This document shows positions 12,677-22,835 of a stretch of DNA of 64,000 nucleotides, in pieces (position 1 is the first letter of the stretch; the number at the start of each line of letters is the position of its first letter). Source of the DNA: Tetradesmus obliquus (taxonomy: Eukaryota; Chlorophyta; Chlorophyceae; Sphaeropleales; Scenedesmaceae); the NCBI GenBank assembly GCA_030272155.1, contig CP126207.1:434001-498000 (forward strand), read 5' to 3'. Position numbers and translations under genes: made by a program. The notes beneath the pieces are model-generated. The model made no database searches and was not told the DNA's origin. It was given only the letters and a program-made list of their open reading frames with translations.

Positions 12677-13197
12677 AACTCGCTTGCTTTGATTACAGCG
12701 GAAGCTTGCCCACAACATCTAGGAAAACTCAGAAATATATGTCAGCATGCTGCTCACCTGTGATACACAGCAGCTGATGCTGATCAGGGCTTGCTTTGTG
12801 TGCAGCGGCAGCTCAACGCGCAGCATCTAATCAACCCGACATCAACAGCAACTCTTGTACACCATGCTTCCCACCTGGGATGCACAGCGGCATGATGCTG
12901 ATCAGCACCACACAGCGTGTCCACCAGCTCAACATGCTACATCTAATGTTCCTGACATCAACAGTAACACATATCCAGCATGCTGCTTACCTGGGATACA
13001 CAGCAGCATGATGCTGATCAGCACCACACAGCGTGTCCGCCAGCTCAAACTACATCCAATGATCCTGACACCAACAGTAACGCATATCCAGCATGCTGCT
13101 TACCTGGTGTGCAAACTAGTAGGATGCTGATCAGTGCCACACAGCACCTCCAGCAATCCTTGGCATCCTGCCAGCGCTGCACATTGCAGCGCGGCAT
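3984..13197 (-). CDS. Secreted Ala/Ser/Gly/Asp-rich low-complexity protein, function unknown
   Basis: Seven minus-strand exons keep phase throughout: 13197-13104, 11450-10787, 9688-9526, 9187-8946, 7981-7768, 7325-7164 and 6476-3984, giving 1343 residues. Exon 1 is a signal peptide (MPRCNVQRWQDAKDCW, then the hydrophobic run CCVALISILLV). Residues about 32-250 look like a folded domain with mixed composition (motifs KQGDVFVRFDTP, NGWRFKTLANAS). Residues about 250-800 are Ala/Gly/Ser/Asn-rich and repetitive, with many short 'A-x-A-x-G-N-A' phrases. Next come a (GGDT)n block at about 800-840, Asp/Ser/Gly-rich segments, and poly-Ser and poly-Gln runs. I do not recognise the family. The composition suggests an extracellular matrix or cell-wall protein, by inference only. 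The start is chosen because the signal-peptide exon ends in the phase exon 2 needs. Confidence 0.7.
4245..4475 (-). repeat. Coding CAG-phase tracts (poly-Ser/poly-Gln)
   Basis: Runs of CTG on the plus strand (AGC or CAG on the coding strand) at about 4245-4280, 4304-4320 and 4408-4470 encode poly-Ser and poly-Gln near the C-terminus of the Ala/Ser-rich protein. Another run is at 4610-4632. Confidence 0.9.
5489..5592 (-). repeat. 12-bp coding tandem repeat (Gly-Gly-Asp-Thr)
   Basis: About eight copies of a 12-base unit (plus strand gccggtgtcacc) encode GGDT or GGDA repeats in the last exon of the secreted Ala/Ser-rich protein. The unit is a multiple of three, so copy number can change without a frameshift. 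Confidence 0.9.
6477..7163 (-). repeat. Intron 6 of the Ala/Ser-rich gene: exon-boundary copies
   Basis: Two or more copies of the 5' end of exon 7 (plus strand 'ggcttggccggttgtcgtgg') lie at about 6655-6712 and 6785-6847, each followed by an acceptor-like 'ctgag' or 'ctgtg' context. A copy of the 3' end of exon 6 ('cacctcgttttgcactgcga') lies at about 7060-7130. Confidence 0.8.
7326..7767 (-). repeat. Intron 5 of the Ala/Ser-rich gene: copies of exon 5 end
   Basis: The 3' end of exon 5 with its donor is repeated at about 7620-7675 and, more diverged, at 7452-7505. The intron also holds the palindromes TGTCACTAGTGACA (about 7573) and TGTAACTAGTTACA (about 7597). Confidence 0.8.
7982..8945 (-). 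repeat. Intron 4 of the Ala/Ser-rich gene: CAG tracts and exon copies
   Basis: Long CAG runs on the plus strand (CTG on the sense strand) lie at about 7984-8020, 8094-8165 and 8237-8290. A copy of the 5' end of exon 5 lies at about 8320-8402 and copies of the 3' end of exon 4 at about 8612-8660 and 8762-8790. 'ctgcag' at the edge of the first CAG run is the acceptor of exon 5. Telomere-like 'aaaccctag' and 'aaaccctaaac' phrases recur. Confidence 0.8.
9188..9525 (-). repeat. Intron 3 of the Ala/Ser-rich gene
   Basis: A diverged copy of the 5' part of exon 4 (plus strand 'tagtcgccgtctgtgaatgc') lies at about 9335-9375, with an acceptor-like context next to it. The rest is unremarkable intron sequence. 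Confidence 0.7.
9689..10786 (-). repeat. Intron 2 of the Ala/Ser-rich gene: boundary copies and a long CAG run
   Basis: Copies of the 3' end of exon 2 with donor lie at about 10541-10720, 10341-10460 and 10158-10260, and a more internal fragment at 10020-10080. Copies of the 5' end of exon 3 lie near 9776-9800 and 9862-9893. The longest uninterrupted-type CAG run of the window (about 95 bases with one AAG interruption) lies at 9893-9988. The units are separated by 'aaaccctaaaccatgcaca'. Confidence 0.85.
11451..13103 (-). repeat. Intron 1 of the Ala/Ser-rich gene: low complexity and exon copies
   Basis: A copy of the 5' end of exon 2 lies at about 11690-11747. An irregular CTG/CCG (sense CAG/CGG) block fills 11865-12135 and can be read as poly-Gly-Ser, poly-Ala or poly-Leu depending on frame. 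Further CTG runs lie at 12370-12455 and 12640-12677. Copies of the signal-peptide exon's 3' end with donor ('tacctgggatacacagcag') lie at about 12755-12800, 12870-12925 and 12990-13040. An extra exon within the CTG block cannot be excluded, but none is needed for phase. Confidence 0.7.
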
Positions 13198-14670
13198 TGC
13201 TGCTGCTTCCTCTTCTGCTGCTGCTATGCGTTGCGCCCCTTGGAACAGTGTGCGTCGCTGACTGTCTTCTTAGATACTTTTAAAATGCGCATTAGTGACA
13301 AGACTAGCTGACAGCAGCTAGTCCTTGTCAGCGTACATTGCAGGAGATGCATTGCAGAGGTACTGCTGCCAGCATGGCAGCCGTCGCTGTCTTAACCAAA
13401 GTGCACGACGCTGATAGTAAGTTTTAGAAGTCCAAAATCCCTTTTTACGTTCGCTGGGGGAAATGCAAGGTCTGGGGATTTGGCGCAGGCACTCTGTCTT
13501 TCGCGCGTAACCGCCTGTGCACCGGAGGACGTGATGAACAGATTCAAACAGCAAAAAAACAAGCTTTTCATCAAAAATAACTTCATTGAGTTGTGTGTAG
13601 CTGCGGTTGCTCACGTTCTTTCTCAGCTGGGGTGCCGGTAGTTCTGTCAGCTTGTGACGGTGTGCGAAGGCAAGCAAGCTCGAATGCAGCATATACCCAT
13701 TCTTGTCGTTTATTACAATAAACCTGTATGACGTTCAAGATTGTATGAGCTTGATGGACCGGCCTGCGAGCGATTCGTCACGTGGCACATGCATGCATGT
13801 GCGCAGTGCTGGCAGCATAAGAGGCCGTCCAGCGATAGCTGCAAGCCCGCAGACGTCCTCACTCCCACGCCATCATTTGCAGCTTATGAAAATCGTGTTG
13901 TTTCCAGACACGACCGGACCGGCTGATGCTCGGCAGGGCACAGCACTGGATCAGGCTCAGCATGCTATACATAGGTGCAGGCCACACATTACAAGCACAT
14001 GCTGCGCTCTCTGTGCAGCCGTCAACACATGCAACACAATGGTGCCAACAAGCGTACACCTGCCACAGGCCTCCAGCAGAAGCTGCTAGCAGCAGTGGCT
14101 CTAGCAGTCCGGGCAGTGCATGCCAATGTGCAAGGGCTTGCTGCACATCGCGCGGCCTGCTGCTGCTGCCCCGGCAGCGTGTGCAGGTATGCCACCGCCT
14201 GCCTGCTGCACATCGCACGGCCTGCTGTGCTGCCCCTGTAACAACTGCTGCCACCTGCTGCTGCCGCTGCTGCTACCGCTGCTGCTGCTGCCGTCGCTGC
14301 ACCCACTATGTCGCATTCATCTGCTGCAGCAGCGGCTCCAGCAGTCCCGGCAGGGCATGCTATATGTAACAGCTTGCTGCACATTGCGCGGCCTGCTGTG
14401 CTGCCCTAGCAAGCCTCTTGCTCCAGCCAGCAGCCCCAGCCCTGTGCCCTGCTGCACAATGCAACTATGCCACCGCCTGCCTGCTGCACATCGCACGGCC
14501 TGCTGTGCTGCCCCGACTCAATGTGCAACAAACTGCATCATGCATGATACATCTGCTGCAGCAGCGGCTCCAGCAGTCCCGGCAGGGCATGCAAGTATGT
14601 AACCGCCTGCTGCACATCACGCGGCCTGCTGTGCTGCCCCTGTAACAACTGCAACCGACTGCCGCTGCTG
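13198..14670. other. Intergenic between two minus-strand genes, with copies of the MED17-like 3' end
   Basis: At about 14075-14650 there are four to five copies of the last 80-100 bases of the MED17-like coding region (plus strand 'ctccagcagtcccggcaggg' joined to 'tgcacatcgc(a/g)cggcctgctg'). The part 13270-13860 has more ordinary composition and includes a minus-strand open frame at 13692-13318 (124 codons) that I do not recognise and cannot connect to either gene. The signal-peptide start of the downstream gene is at 13197. Confidence 0.5.
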
Positions 14671-17600
14671 CTATGGTGACTGCATCTGCTGCAGCAGCGG
14701 CTCCAGCAGTCCCGGCAGCGCGTGCAGGTATGTAACAGCCTGCTGCACGTCACGCGGCCTGCTGTGCTGCCCCAGCAAGCCCCTTGCTCCAGCCAACAGG
14801 CCCAGCCCTGGCCCCTCCAGGCTAACTGATGTGTCATTTAACAGCACCAGCACGTTATTTCCAGGATTCAAATCCAGGTCGGCGACAGACGGCCGATCCG
14901 ACCCGCGTCGCCGCCCTTGCTGCTGCTGCTGTGGGCTGGGTTTGCTGGGATCGCTAGGTGCTGCTGCTGCTGCTGCTGCAGGCGCTGCAAGCAGCAGCGA
15001 AGGTGCCAGTTGTATTGCAGACACACAGCTGTGGCAGCACTGTAGCGTCTTTGCAGCAACCCCCGGATGCAGCAGCAGCTGGCTGTCGAGCTTGGCACGT
15101 AGTAAGCCTCTGCTGCTGCTGTGCGCAAGCCAGCGCGACAAGCATGTCATAAATGACACCTGCGGCAGCAGCACCACGACTGCGCCTGCTGCTGCTGCTG
15201 CTCCCCTGCTGCTGCCAGCAGTCATAGATCCATCTCGCCCCATACCTCCTATCCCAGCAGCAGCAGCAGCAGCAGCAGCTGATCCGCTGGCTTTAGTTCC
15301 AGCTGCTGCTGCTGCTGCCGCACTGCTGCTGCTGCCAGGCGCGCCCTGCTGCTGCTGCTGCTGCCGCTGCGCCTCAATCCGCTGGCGCTGGCGATCATGT
15401 GCTTGCCGAGCATGGAAAGCATACGCTGCTGCTGCCATGTGTACTGAGTCCCCGCCTCGCCACGGGAAGGTCAACATGTGCCCCAGTTGCGTTACTAACA
15501 AGTGGCCTAACGCCAGCGGCCGCAGCGACAGCAGCTGCGGCTCAACTATGACCCCTTCAGCCCTCGCTGCTGCTGCTGCTGCCGCTGCCTGCATGTCTGC
15601 ATCCGCTGCTGCTGCCGGATCCTGCAGCAGCAGCCGCCCGCCGCCGCCGGCAGCAGCAGCGGCAGCAGCAGCAGCGCGCTCCCACGGCCCCCCTACATCA
15701 ATGTCTCCCAACAACAGCCCCTCTGCTATTGACCCCTCTGCTGCTGCTGGTGTGGTGCCTCGGGAGGATCCTGCAGATCCATCCATCACCGTTGCTGCTG
15801 CTGCTGCTGCTGCTGCTGGATCGGCCCCAGCTTGCTGCTGCTGCTGCTGGAGCACGTACTCCTCGCCTGCTGTTGCAGCGCTGCCAATCACAGTTTGCAG
15901 GACAAGGCTTGACAGTGTAGCATAGAAGCTGAAGTGGCCGCCTGCAGAGGATGCCAGCAGCTGCCGCTGTAGTGCACTGCTGCTGCTGTTCGAGCGCACC
16001 ACTGGCACTGCTGCTGCTGCTGCTGCTGCTGAGCTCGAAGGGCCAGTGGTTCCTGTGCTGAGACTCTGCTGCGCGTCTGATGCTGCTGCAGCACCAGCTG
16101 CTGCACTGATATCAATTGAACCGGCTTGCCCCTGCTGCTGCTGGCTGCTGCTGCTCTTACTTGCTGCTGCTGCTGCTGCTGCTGATGCGGCCCGCGCAGC
16201 CGCCGCTGACGGCTGCAGCCGCGCTGGCAGTCCCAGCATGTGCGTTATTTCCGCATCTAACGATGACAGCACCAGGTGCCACGTGTTGAGCCGCAGCTGC
16301 TGCAGCAGCAGCCCGTGGATGGCGGCTGGGCCTGTGTAAACGGCCGGCGGCTCTGCAAAGTAACAGAAATGTAACACAACAGTGACATGTATCAGTGACA
16401 TAAACTTTACAAGCAGCGAGATGCAGCAGCAGCCCATGGATGGCGGTTGGGCCTGTGTACACTGCCGGCGGGTTTGCAAAGTAACATAAAATAATAAAAA
16501 CACAAGTAGTGACAAAATTGTAACAGCAAAGTGACAAGCAGCGAGATGCAGCAGCAGCCCATGGATGGCGGTTGGGCCTGTGTACACTGCCGGTGGGTTT
16601 GCAAAGTGACACTCGCAGCATGCCACTGGGGTCCTTTTAGATGTAAGCAGCCACAAAACCCAGACCTGTCTCACCTTCCGCGCCCTTTCTGATCGCACTT
16701 GGTGCGCCCGGCTCTTTGACTGCAGGCACCTGCACCCGCAGCATGCCACCACGGTCCTTGCTTAAAACCTAGGGAAGCGTGAAAAACCCCCAAACCATCC
16801 ACACCCGTCTCACCTTCCACGCCTTTTCTGGTCACACTCGGCGCCCCCGGCCTCCTTACAGCAGACAAGGCTGCACCCGCAGCATGCCACTTGGGCCCTT
16901 CAACACCTTGACAGCGTGATAGAAAACCACAAAACCCTCCACACCCCTCACCTTCTGCGCCCTTTCTGGTTACGGTAGGTGTGCACGGCTTCTTCACAGC
17001 AGACAAGGCTGCACCCGCAGCATGCCATCCGCACACCAAGTGCAGCAACCAGCCCTGAAACCTGATACCATCAACCACGCTCACCTTCTGCGCCCTTCCT
17101 GGTGACACTCGGTGCCCCCGGCTCTTTCACTGCAGGCACCTGCACCCGCAGCATGCCACCACGGTCCTTCAACTCCCAAAGGCAGCGTGATAAAAAAACC
17201 CAAAACCCTCCACACCCCCCGCCTTCCGCGCCCTTTCTGGTCACACTCGGCGCCCCCGACTCTTTCACAGTAGGCACCTGCACCCGCAGCATGCCACCAC
17301 GCTCGTTCCTTGGAACTAGGCAGCGTGATAAGACCCCCCAGAAACCCTGCATGCCCCTCACCCCTCACCTGCACCCGCAGCATGCCACTGGGGCCCTTCA
17401 TCACCTTGACAGCGTTCTAAATAATCCTCAAAACCCTCCACACCCCTCACCTTCTCCGCCCTTTTCGGTTACAGTAGGTGCCCGTGGCTCCTTCACAGCA
17501 GGCACCTGCACCCGCAGCATGCCACTGGGGTCCTTCCTTGGAACCTAGCCAGAGTGAGAAAAAAAACCCCAAAACCCTCCACTACCCTCACCTTCCGCGC

Positions 17601-20600
17601 CCTTCCTGGTGACACTCGGCGCGCCCGGCTCTTTCACAGCTGGCACCTGCCCCCGCAGCATGCCACTGGGGTCCTTCAACACCTAAAGGCAGCGTGATAA
17701 AACCACCACAAAACCCTCCACACCCCTCACCTTCTGCGCCCTTTCTGGTTACGATAGGTGCCCCCGGCTCCTTCACAGCAGGCACCTGCACCCGCAGCAT
17801 GCCACTGGGGCCCTTCATCACCTTGACAGCGTTCTAAATAATCCTCAAAACCCTCCACACCCCTCACCTTCTCCGTCCTTTTCGGTTACAGTAGGTGCCC
17901 GTGGCTCCTTCACAGCAGGCACCTGCACCCGCAGCATGCCACTGGGGTCCTTCCTTGGAACCTAGCCAGAGTGAGAAAAAATCCCCCAAAACCCTCCACT
18001 CCCCTCACCTTCCGCGCCCTTCCTGGTGACACTCGGTGCCCCCGGCTCTTTCACAGCAGGCACCTGCCCCCGCAGCATGCCACTGGGGTCCTTCAACACA
18101 TGCACAATGTTGTAAGCAGCCCCAAAACCCAGCACCCCTCACCTGCACCCGCGCATGCCACCCGCACTCCAAGTGCAACAACCACGCCTGAAACCCTATA
18201 CCCTGAACCACGCTCACCTTCCGCGCCCTTTTTGGTCACACTCGGCGCCCCCGGCTCTTTTATTGCAGGCACCTGCACCCGCAGCATGCCACTGGGGCCT
18301 TTCAACACCTTGACAGCGTGATAAAAAACCACAAGACCCTCCACACCCCTCACCTTCCGCACCCTTTCTGGTTACAGTAGGTGCCCCCGGTTCTTTCACT
18401 GCAGGCACCTGCACCCGCAGCATGCCACTGGGGTCCTTCATAATGTACACAGTAGCTACACTGCCGCGCCCCACTGCTGCTGCTGCTGCCGCCGGCGGCT
18501 CACTGCTGCTGCTGCTGCTGCTGCTGGTCAAACGGAGGTTGACCGAGTAGGCAAAGGCACTGTCTGGCGGCTCGGTTTGAACCTTCCAGAACCGCTGCAG
18601 CTGCGCAACTTGCTCATAAAAGGCATCCTCTTTGCTGCCCAAAGCAGAGAGTGCTGCTGCTCCTTCGGAGAGCGCTGCTGCTGCTGCCGCTGCTGCTGTC
18701 GCGCGCCGCTGGTACCTGCAGCAGCAGCACCCGGCCACACCACACGCGGCTAGTTGACATCATGAGAGGCGTCAGAGACCGCGGCTGCTGCTACGTAAAA
18801 CAGCGCCACCGCCTCTGCTGCTGCTGCTGCCGGCCAATTGCACACAAGCCAACGATAGCTGTTAGCAAATCGCACCTGCTGTTTGAGGCTGCCGCATTTT
18901 TCCGTACTACAAGCAGCTGCATGTGACTAAAGACTCTTTATATCGGATATCACAGCATGTGATGATAACTAGTACCGTACTGTTTGCTGAAGACGCACCT
19001 GCTGTTTGAGGCTGCCGCAATGTCTAGCAGCAGCTGCGGCCATTTCGGCTTTCAACACAAACCATGTCTTTTAATGGCCCACCTTCTTCTGCACTAGAAG
19101 CAGCTGCTTTTCATTCATTCTATCTTATACTTGTGCGTGTGCTGCCGCTGCACCTGCTGTTTGCGGCTGCTGCAATGTCCAGCAGCAGCTGCGGCCCTTT
19201 CGGCTTCCGACACAAACCATGTCTCCAATGACCAATCTTCTTCCACAATACAAGCAGCTGCAGTTCATTCATTGTACCTCATACTTGTGCGTGTGCGTGT
19301 TTTGTTTCCAATGCTGCAGCCGCACCTGCTGTTCGCGGCTGCTGCAATGTCCAGCAGCAGTTGCGGCCCTTTCGGCTTCTCCACTTTGCCGACAGTCAGG
19401 TAGCGCCCCTCCTGCAGCACCGCCAGCGTGGCCTGCAGCCATTCCAGCTCGCCCTGCAGTTTAGCATAACGATTCAAAGGCCAGGTTTTAGCAGTAAATA
19501 ACACAATTCAACATGGTTTAGCACCTGCGGTGGAGATTGGGGTTCTCCACTTTGCCAACAGTCAGGTAGCGCCCCTCCTGCAGCACTGCCAGCGTGGCCT
19601 GCAGCTCACCCTGCGGTTTTGCAGTGTGGTTTAGTGTGGCACAGGGTTCAGGGTTGAGCATGGTACAACCACAATTAACAGGTTTTAGCAATGAAATATC
19701 ATTGGGTGCCTCCACGTTCCCAACAGTCAGGTAGCGCCCCTCCTGCAGCACGCTGCAACTGACAAACCTGAAAATAACAAAAAACACTTCAAAACGCCGG
19801 CCTCAGCTGCAGCCCACCTTTGCGGCTGCAAAGGATTTCATGACTTCCTCCGGCCTGGGGGCAGCCTCCTCTGCTGCCTTGGCTGCTGCTGCTGCTGCCG
19901 CATCTGCTGCTGCCGCTGCATCCGGTAGGCCGTCCGGCCCTGCTGCTGCTAGCGTTGCAAGGTCCACAGTGGTCTGTGCTGACTGCGGCAGCAGTAGCAG
20001 CAGCAGTAGCAGCAGCAGCAAGTAGCAGCAGCAGCAGTAAAGCGGCTGGGTGGTTTAGTTATCAGGTGAGCATTACTGGACTTGCTGCTGCTAGCGTTGC
20101 GAGGTCCACAGTGGTCTGTGCTGACTGCGGCAGCAGAAGAGCAGCAGCAGCAGCACAAGCGGCTTTGGTGTCGTATTTTGCAACCCTCTACTTATAAGTG
20201 CTGCTGCTGCTGGCGTGGCGAGGTCCACAGTGGTATGTGCTGACTGCGGCAGCAGAGCAGCAAAAGCACCGCAAGCGGCTTGTGTGCCTCAGTTCCCAGT
20301 AGCTAAGGCTACCAGTATCCTGCCGCTGCCTGCAACTGGTGGTGAAATCTTTGCTGTGTGACACTGCTGCACACTGCTGCTGCAGCTGCTGAATGCCTGT
20401 TCAAACACTTGCAGCACGCTCCCAGCTGCCTGGGGCGTGCCTGGTTAAAGGGTGTCTGTCAGCTGCCAGCTGCCTTAACGCTTGCAGGACACTATGGGTG
20501 TGACCGCCTGCTGCTGGTTGAAGGGGCCTGTGAGCTGCATGTGGGACCCTAAGTGCTTGCAGGACGCTGCAGCTGCACTGACAGCTTGCAGGACACTGTG

Positions 20601-21279
20601 AGTGGCCCACTTGCTGCTGGTTGAAGGGGCCTGTGAGCTGCATGTGGGACCCTAAGTGCTTGCAGGACGCTGCAGCTGCACTGACAGCTTGCAGGACACT
20701 GTGAGTGGCCCACTTGCTGCTGGTTGAAGGGGCCTGTGAGCTGCATGTGGGACCCTAAGTGCTTGCAGGACGCTGCAGCTGCACTGACAGCTTGCAGGAC
20801 ACTATGGCTGCAATGCACATGCTGCTGGTTGATGTGAGCTGCATGTGCTGCAGCCAGCTGCTGCTGTACGTGCGCCCAGCACACCTATGTGCAGTACATC
20901 TACTGCATCCAGACTTACAACCAAGCACAACACATGTACCGCACCCTGCACGCACCTGCTGCTGGTTGAAGGGGTCTGTGAGCTGCATGTGTTGCGCCAC
21001 GCCCAGCTGCTGCTGTACGTACTCTCAAATGATGCACATTACATGCACTGCCCCGACAGTGTATTTCCTGCAATTTTTCAAACTGCACCCAGCACTCACC
21101 TGCTGCTGGTTGAAGGGGTCTGTGAGCTGCATGTGGACCCAAGGGTTATCATCTGACGCCTCCTCGCCTCCCTCCGCTCCGATAGCCCGGACTCTTTTCG
21201 TGAAAGCAGGCAGCACGAAGGGAGCGGCTGCAGGGGCTGTGAAATGGCCTGGGTTTGCTGCTGGTGCTGCTGCTGACAT
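14671..21279 (-). CDS. MED17: Mediator complex subunit 17-like protein
   Basis: Mediator links transcription factors to RNA polymerase II, and MED17 is a scaffold of its head module. Five minus-strand exons, 21279-21100, 19982-19818, 19453-19326, 18715-18354 and 16352-14671, keep phase and give 838 residues with a stop. The family-like core includes LQEGRYLTVGKVEKPK (about residues 128-143), AFYEQVAQLQRFWKV (about 188-203, matching the FY..L..LQ..WK region of MED17), GMLRVQVP, and AIHGLLLQQLRLNTW followed by DAEI near 290-320. Animal and plant MED17 are about 650 residues. The excess here is poly-Ala, poly-Ser and poly-Gln insertions in exon 5. Upstream in-frame codons exist before the chosen ATG, so the N-terminus could be longer. 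The assignment rests on these motifs from memory. Confidence 0.6.
16353..18353 (-). repeat. Intron 4 of the MED17-like gene: about a dozen copies of the exon 4 end
   Basis: The 3' 70-90 bases of exon 4 with its donor recur with a spacing of about 135-160 bases. Donor-like 'ctcacctt' sites (plus strand) occur near 16672, 16812, 16948, 17082, 17447, 17588, 17728, 17867, 18004 and 18215. A copy near 17216 has lost the donor, and truncated copies lie near 17360 and 18138. At the other end, copies of exon 5's 5' end with acceptor lie at about 16430-16477 and 16548-16600. Each spacer carries 'aaaaccctcca'-type sequence. Confidence 0.9.
18716..19817 (-). repeat. Introns 2 and 3 of the MED17-like gene with exon 3 copies
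   Basis: In the intron after exon 3 (18716-19325), copies of exon 3's 3' end ('cacctgctgtttgcggctgc') lie at about 19148-19205, 18995-19045 and 18875-18895. In the intron before exon 3 (19454-19817), copies of its 5' part ('gtcaggtagcgcccctcctg') lie at about 19545-19615 and 19715-19760. Exon 3 itself occupies 19453-19326. Confidence 0.85.
19983..21099 (-). repeat. Intron 1 of the MED17-like gene with copies of exons 1 and 2
   Basis: Copies of the exon 1 end ('ctgctgctggttgaagggg') lie at about 20507-20550, 20605-20650, 20710-20755 and 20955-20990; the middle ones form a near-perfect ~112-base tandem repeat at about 20540-20800. Copies of the exon 2 start ('aggtccacagtggt') lie at about 20098-20135 and 20218-20255. 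CAG/CTG runs flank them. Confidence 0.85.
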
Positions 21280-22835
21280 GGGCAGGCCGCGTGTCGCTGC
21301 TTCACGGGGCTGCGTAAGCCCGTTGGGATTGCATCAGCTGCTAAGGTGGGATTTAGGTGGGTGGCACGGCGCAGTGCTGGCGACGGCAGTTCTTGATGGC
21401 AGGCTAGGCAGTACTACTACTGCTGCTGCTTCCAAGGGTGCGGGACGATGATCACAGTCGCCTGACAAGAATGATTAATGTGATATATAAGAGGTGAAAC
21501 GAATACCGAAGCATCTGCCCTATGATCGCAGAGCTCGTTGATGTACAGGGCTCCAGTTGGCTTGAACCGGAGGGTGTTTGCAGCAGGTGCGAGTGTCTTG
21601 CGAAATTGCACTGTCAAGCCTGTTTGCAATGTCGTTGAGTGGGTTCTATTTTATAAGTGTACCTGGGACTGTCCAATCGCTGTGAGTGGTTGTGGTGTCT
21701 ACGTGGTCTGGTTCTGGAAATGCCCGATAAAGCGAAATGTATGCGATCTAGCTGGCTTATGTGACGCTGCCGCGGCGCAGCGGGAAGAGCAGCCTGGCGA
21801 TGGCCTCTCACACAGAACAAGCACCAAACCTGGAACAGCTGGGGAATGTAGAACAGCAGGCAAGTGTTTGAGCCATCCAATTCAGCCATTAATAGTGGTT
21901 GTTACCTGCCGCATGTCAGTACGTAACCTGTGGCTGCCTCAGCAGCACTGCTGCTGGTGGCACACCCCTGCAGTCCCACTTGCTGACAGCATGGCAGCAG
22001 CACAAACACAGTCCTGCTGCGGCACAGTGAGCTTGCAGATACCAATGGAGTTTGACTGTATGCATAACGTGAACAGCTTGCCTCAAGCAGCTGCAATGGT
22101 GCTGTGTGTTGCATCACTGCCTTTGCAGCTGCCGAATACAATATCTGCAAGCAGCGGCAGCTGGCAGATGTGTGCTCAATCCCTTGCAGGAATGACATGG
22201 CTGTTTGATTCATACAATGACAGCTGGGTTTGACTGCATCAGCAATGCAAGTATCATCACAAAGGTGCTGTGCAGCACACAAAACCTGCAGCATCTTGAA
22301 ACCATGCATAGGCTGCTGGTGTGGGGGGTGCAAGCTTACTGCAGCGGGCACACAACCTAGGTTTCCCAGCAACATCTGCTGCGCTGCAGCTTGACGGGCA
22401 GCAGTCCTGCTGGTTTTGCCGCAAGCCTTGCTTTGTGATTGTCTGTGGCAGTCTCAATGCTCTTGATGTTGGCCTGCCTTGCGTGTGTGCTCTCTCTTTC
22501 TCTCTCTCTCTCTCTGTCTTATGGTACTGGTCTCATGCACGCATCTGTGATACATGTGGCTGAGGCCGGCAAGCAGCAAAGGTTGCTGTTTACTGTTTTG
22601 AGTTAGGCGGTGTGGAAACTGTACGCGATCGCCTACAAACTTTATACCACCTACCTCATACACAGTAACCTTTGCTTGCCTGTAGAAGTGCAGCGTTTGA
22701 ACCCCTGGTGACTCACTAAACCTGGTCATACTTGGTCAACGCTACCAAGCTTCGTGTGTTGACCTGCCCTCTGTGTATGTTCTGTACTGTTGAGGTGACA
22801 GTGTGTGTTTTGTCGTGTCACTTGGTGCCTTGCAG
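21280..22835. other. Divergent intergenic region between MED17-like and LOV kinase genes
   Basis: Both genes are transcribed away from here, so promoters for both and the missing 5' exon(s) of the LOV kinase should lie within. A (TC)n microsatellite is at about 22492-22517. No exon could be connected in phase to the first recognised LOV-kinase exon. A short candidate beginning ATG at 21522 and ending at a 'gtgcga' donor is in the wrong phase to join directly. Confidence 0.4.
21481..21491 (+). promoter_or_regulatory. TATA-like element
   Basis: The sequence tgatatataag lies about 35-40 bases before an ATG at 21522 on the plus strand, in the divergent region upstream of the LOV kinase. It is an isolated match, with no transcript evidence. 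Confidence 0.25.

Noticed and set aside
13318-13692. Minus-strand 124-codon open frame
   Set aside because: No recognisable motif, no splice partner in phase and ordinary intergenic position, so I do not call it a gene.
21522-21587. First exon of the LOV kinase starting at ATG 21522
   Set aside because: Its donor leaves phase 2 while the next recognised exon needs phase 0, so it cannot join directly; kept only as a weak possibility.
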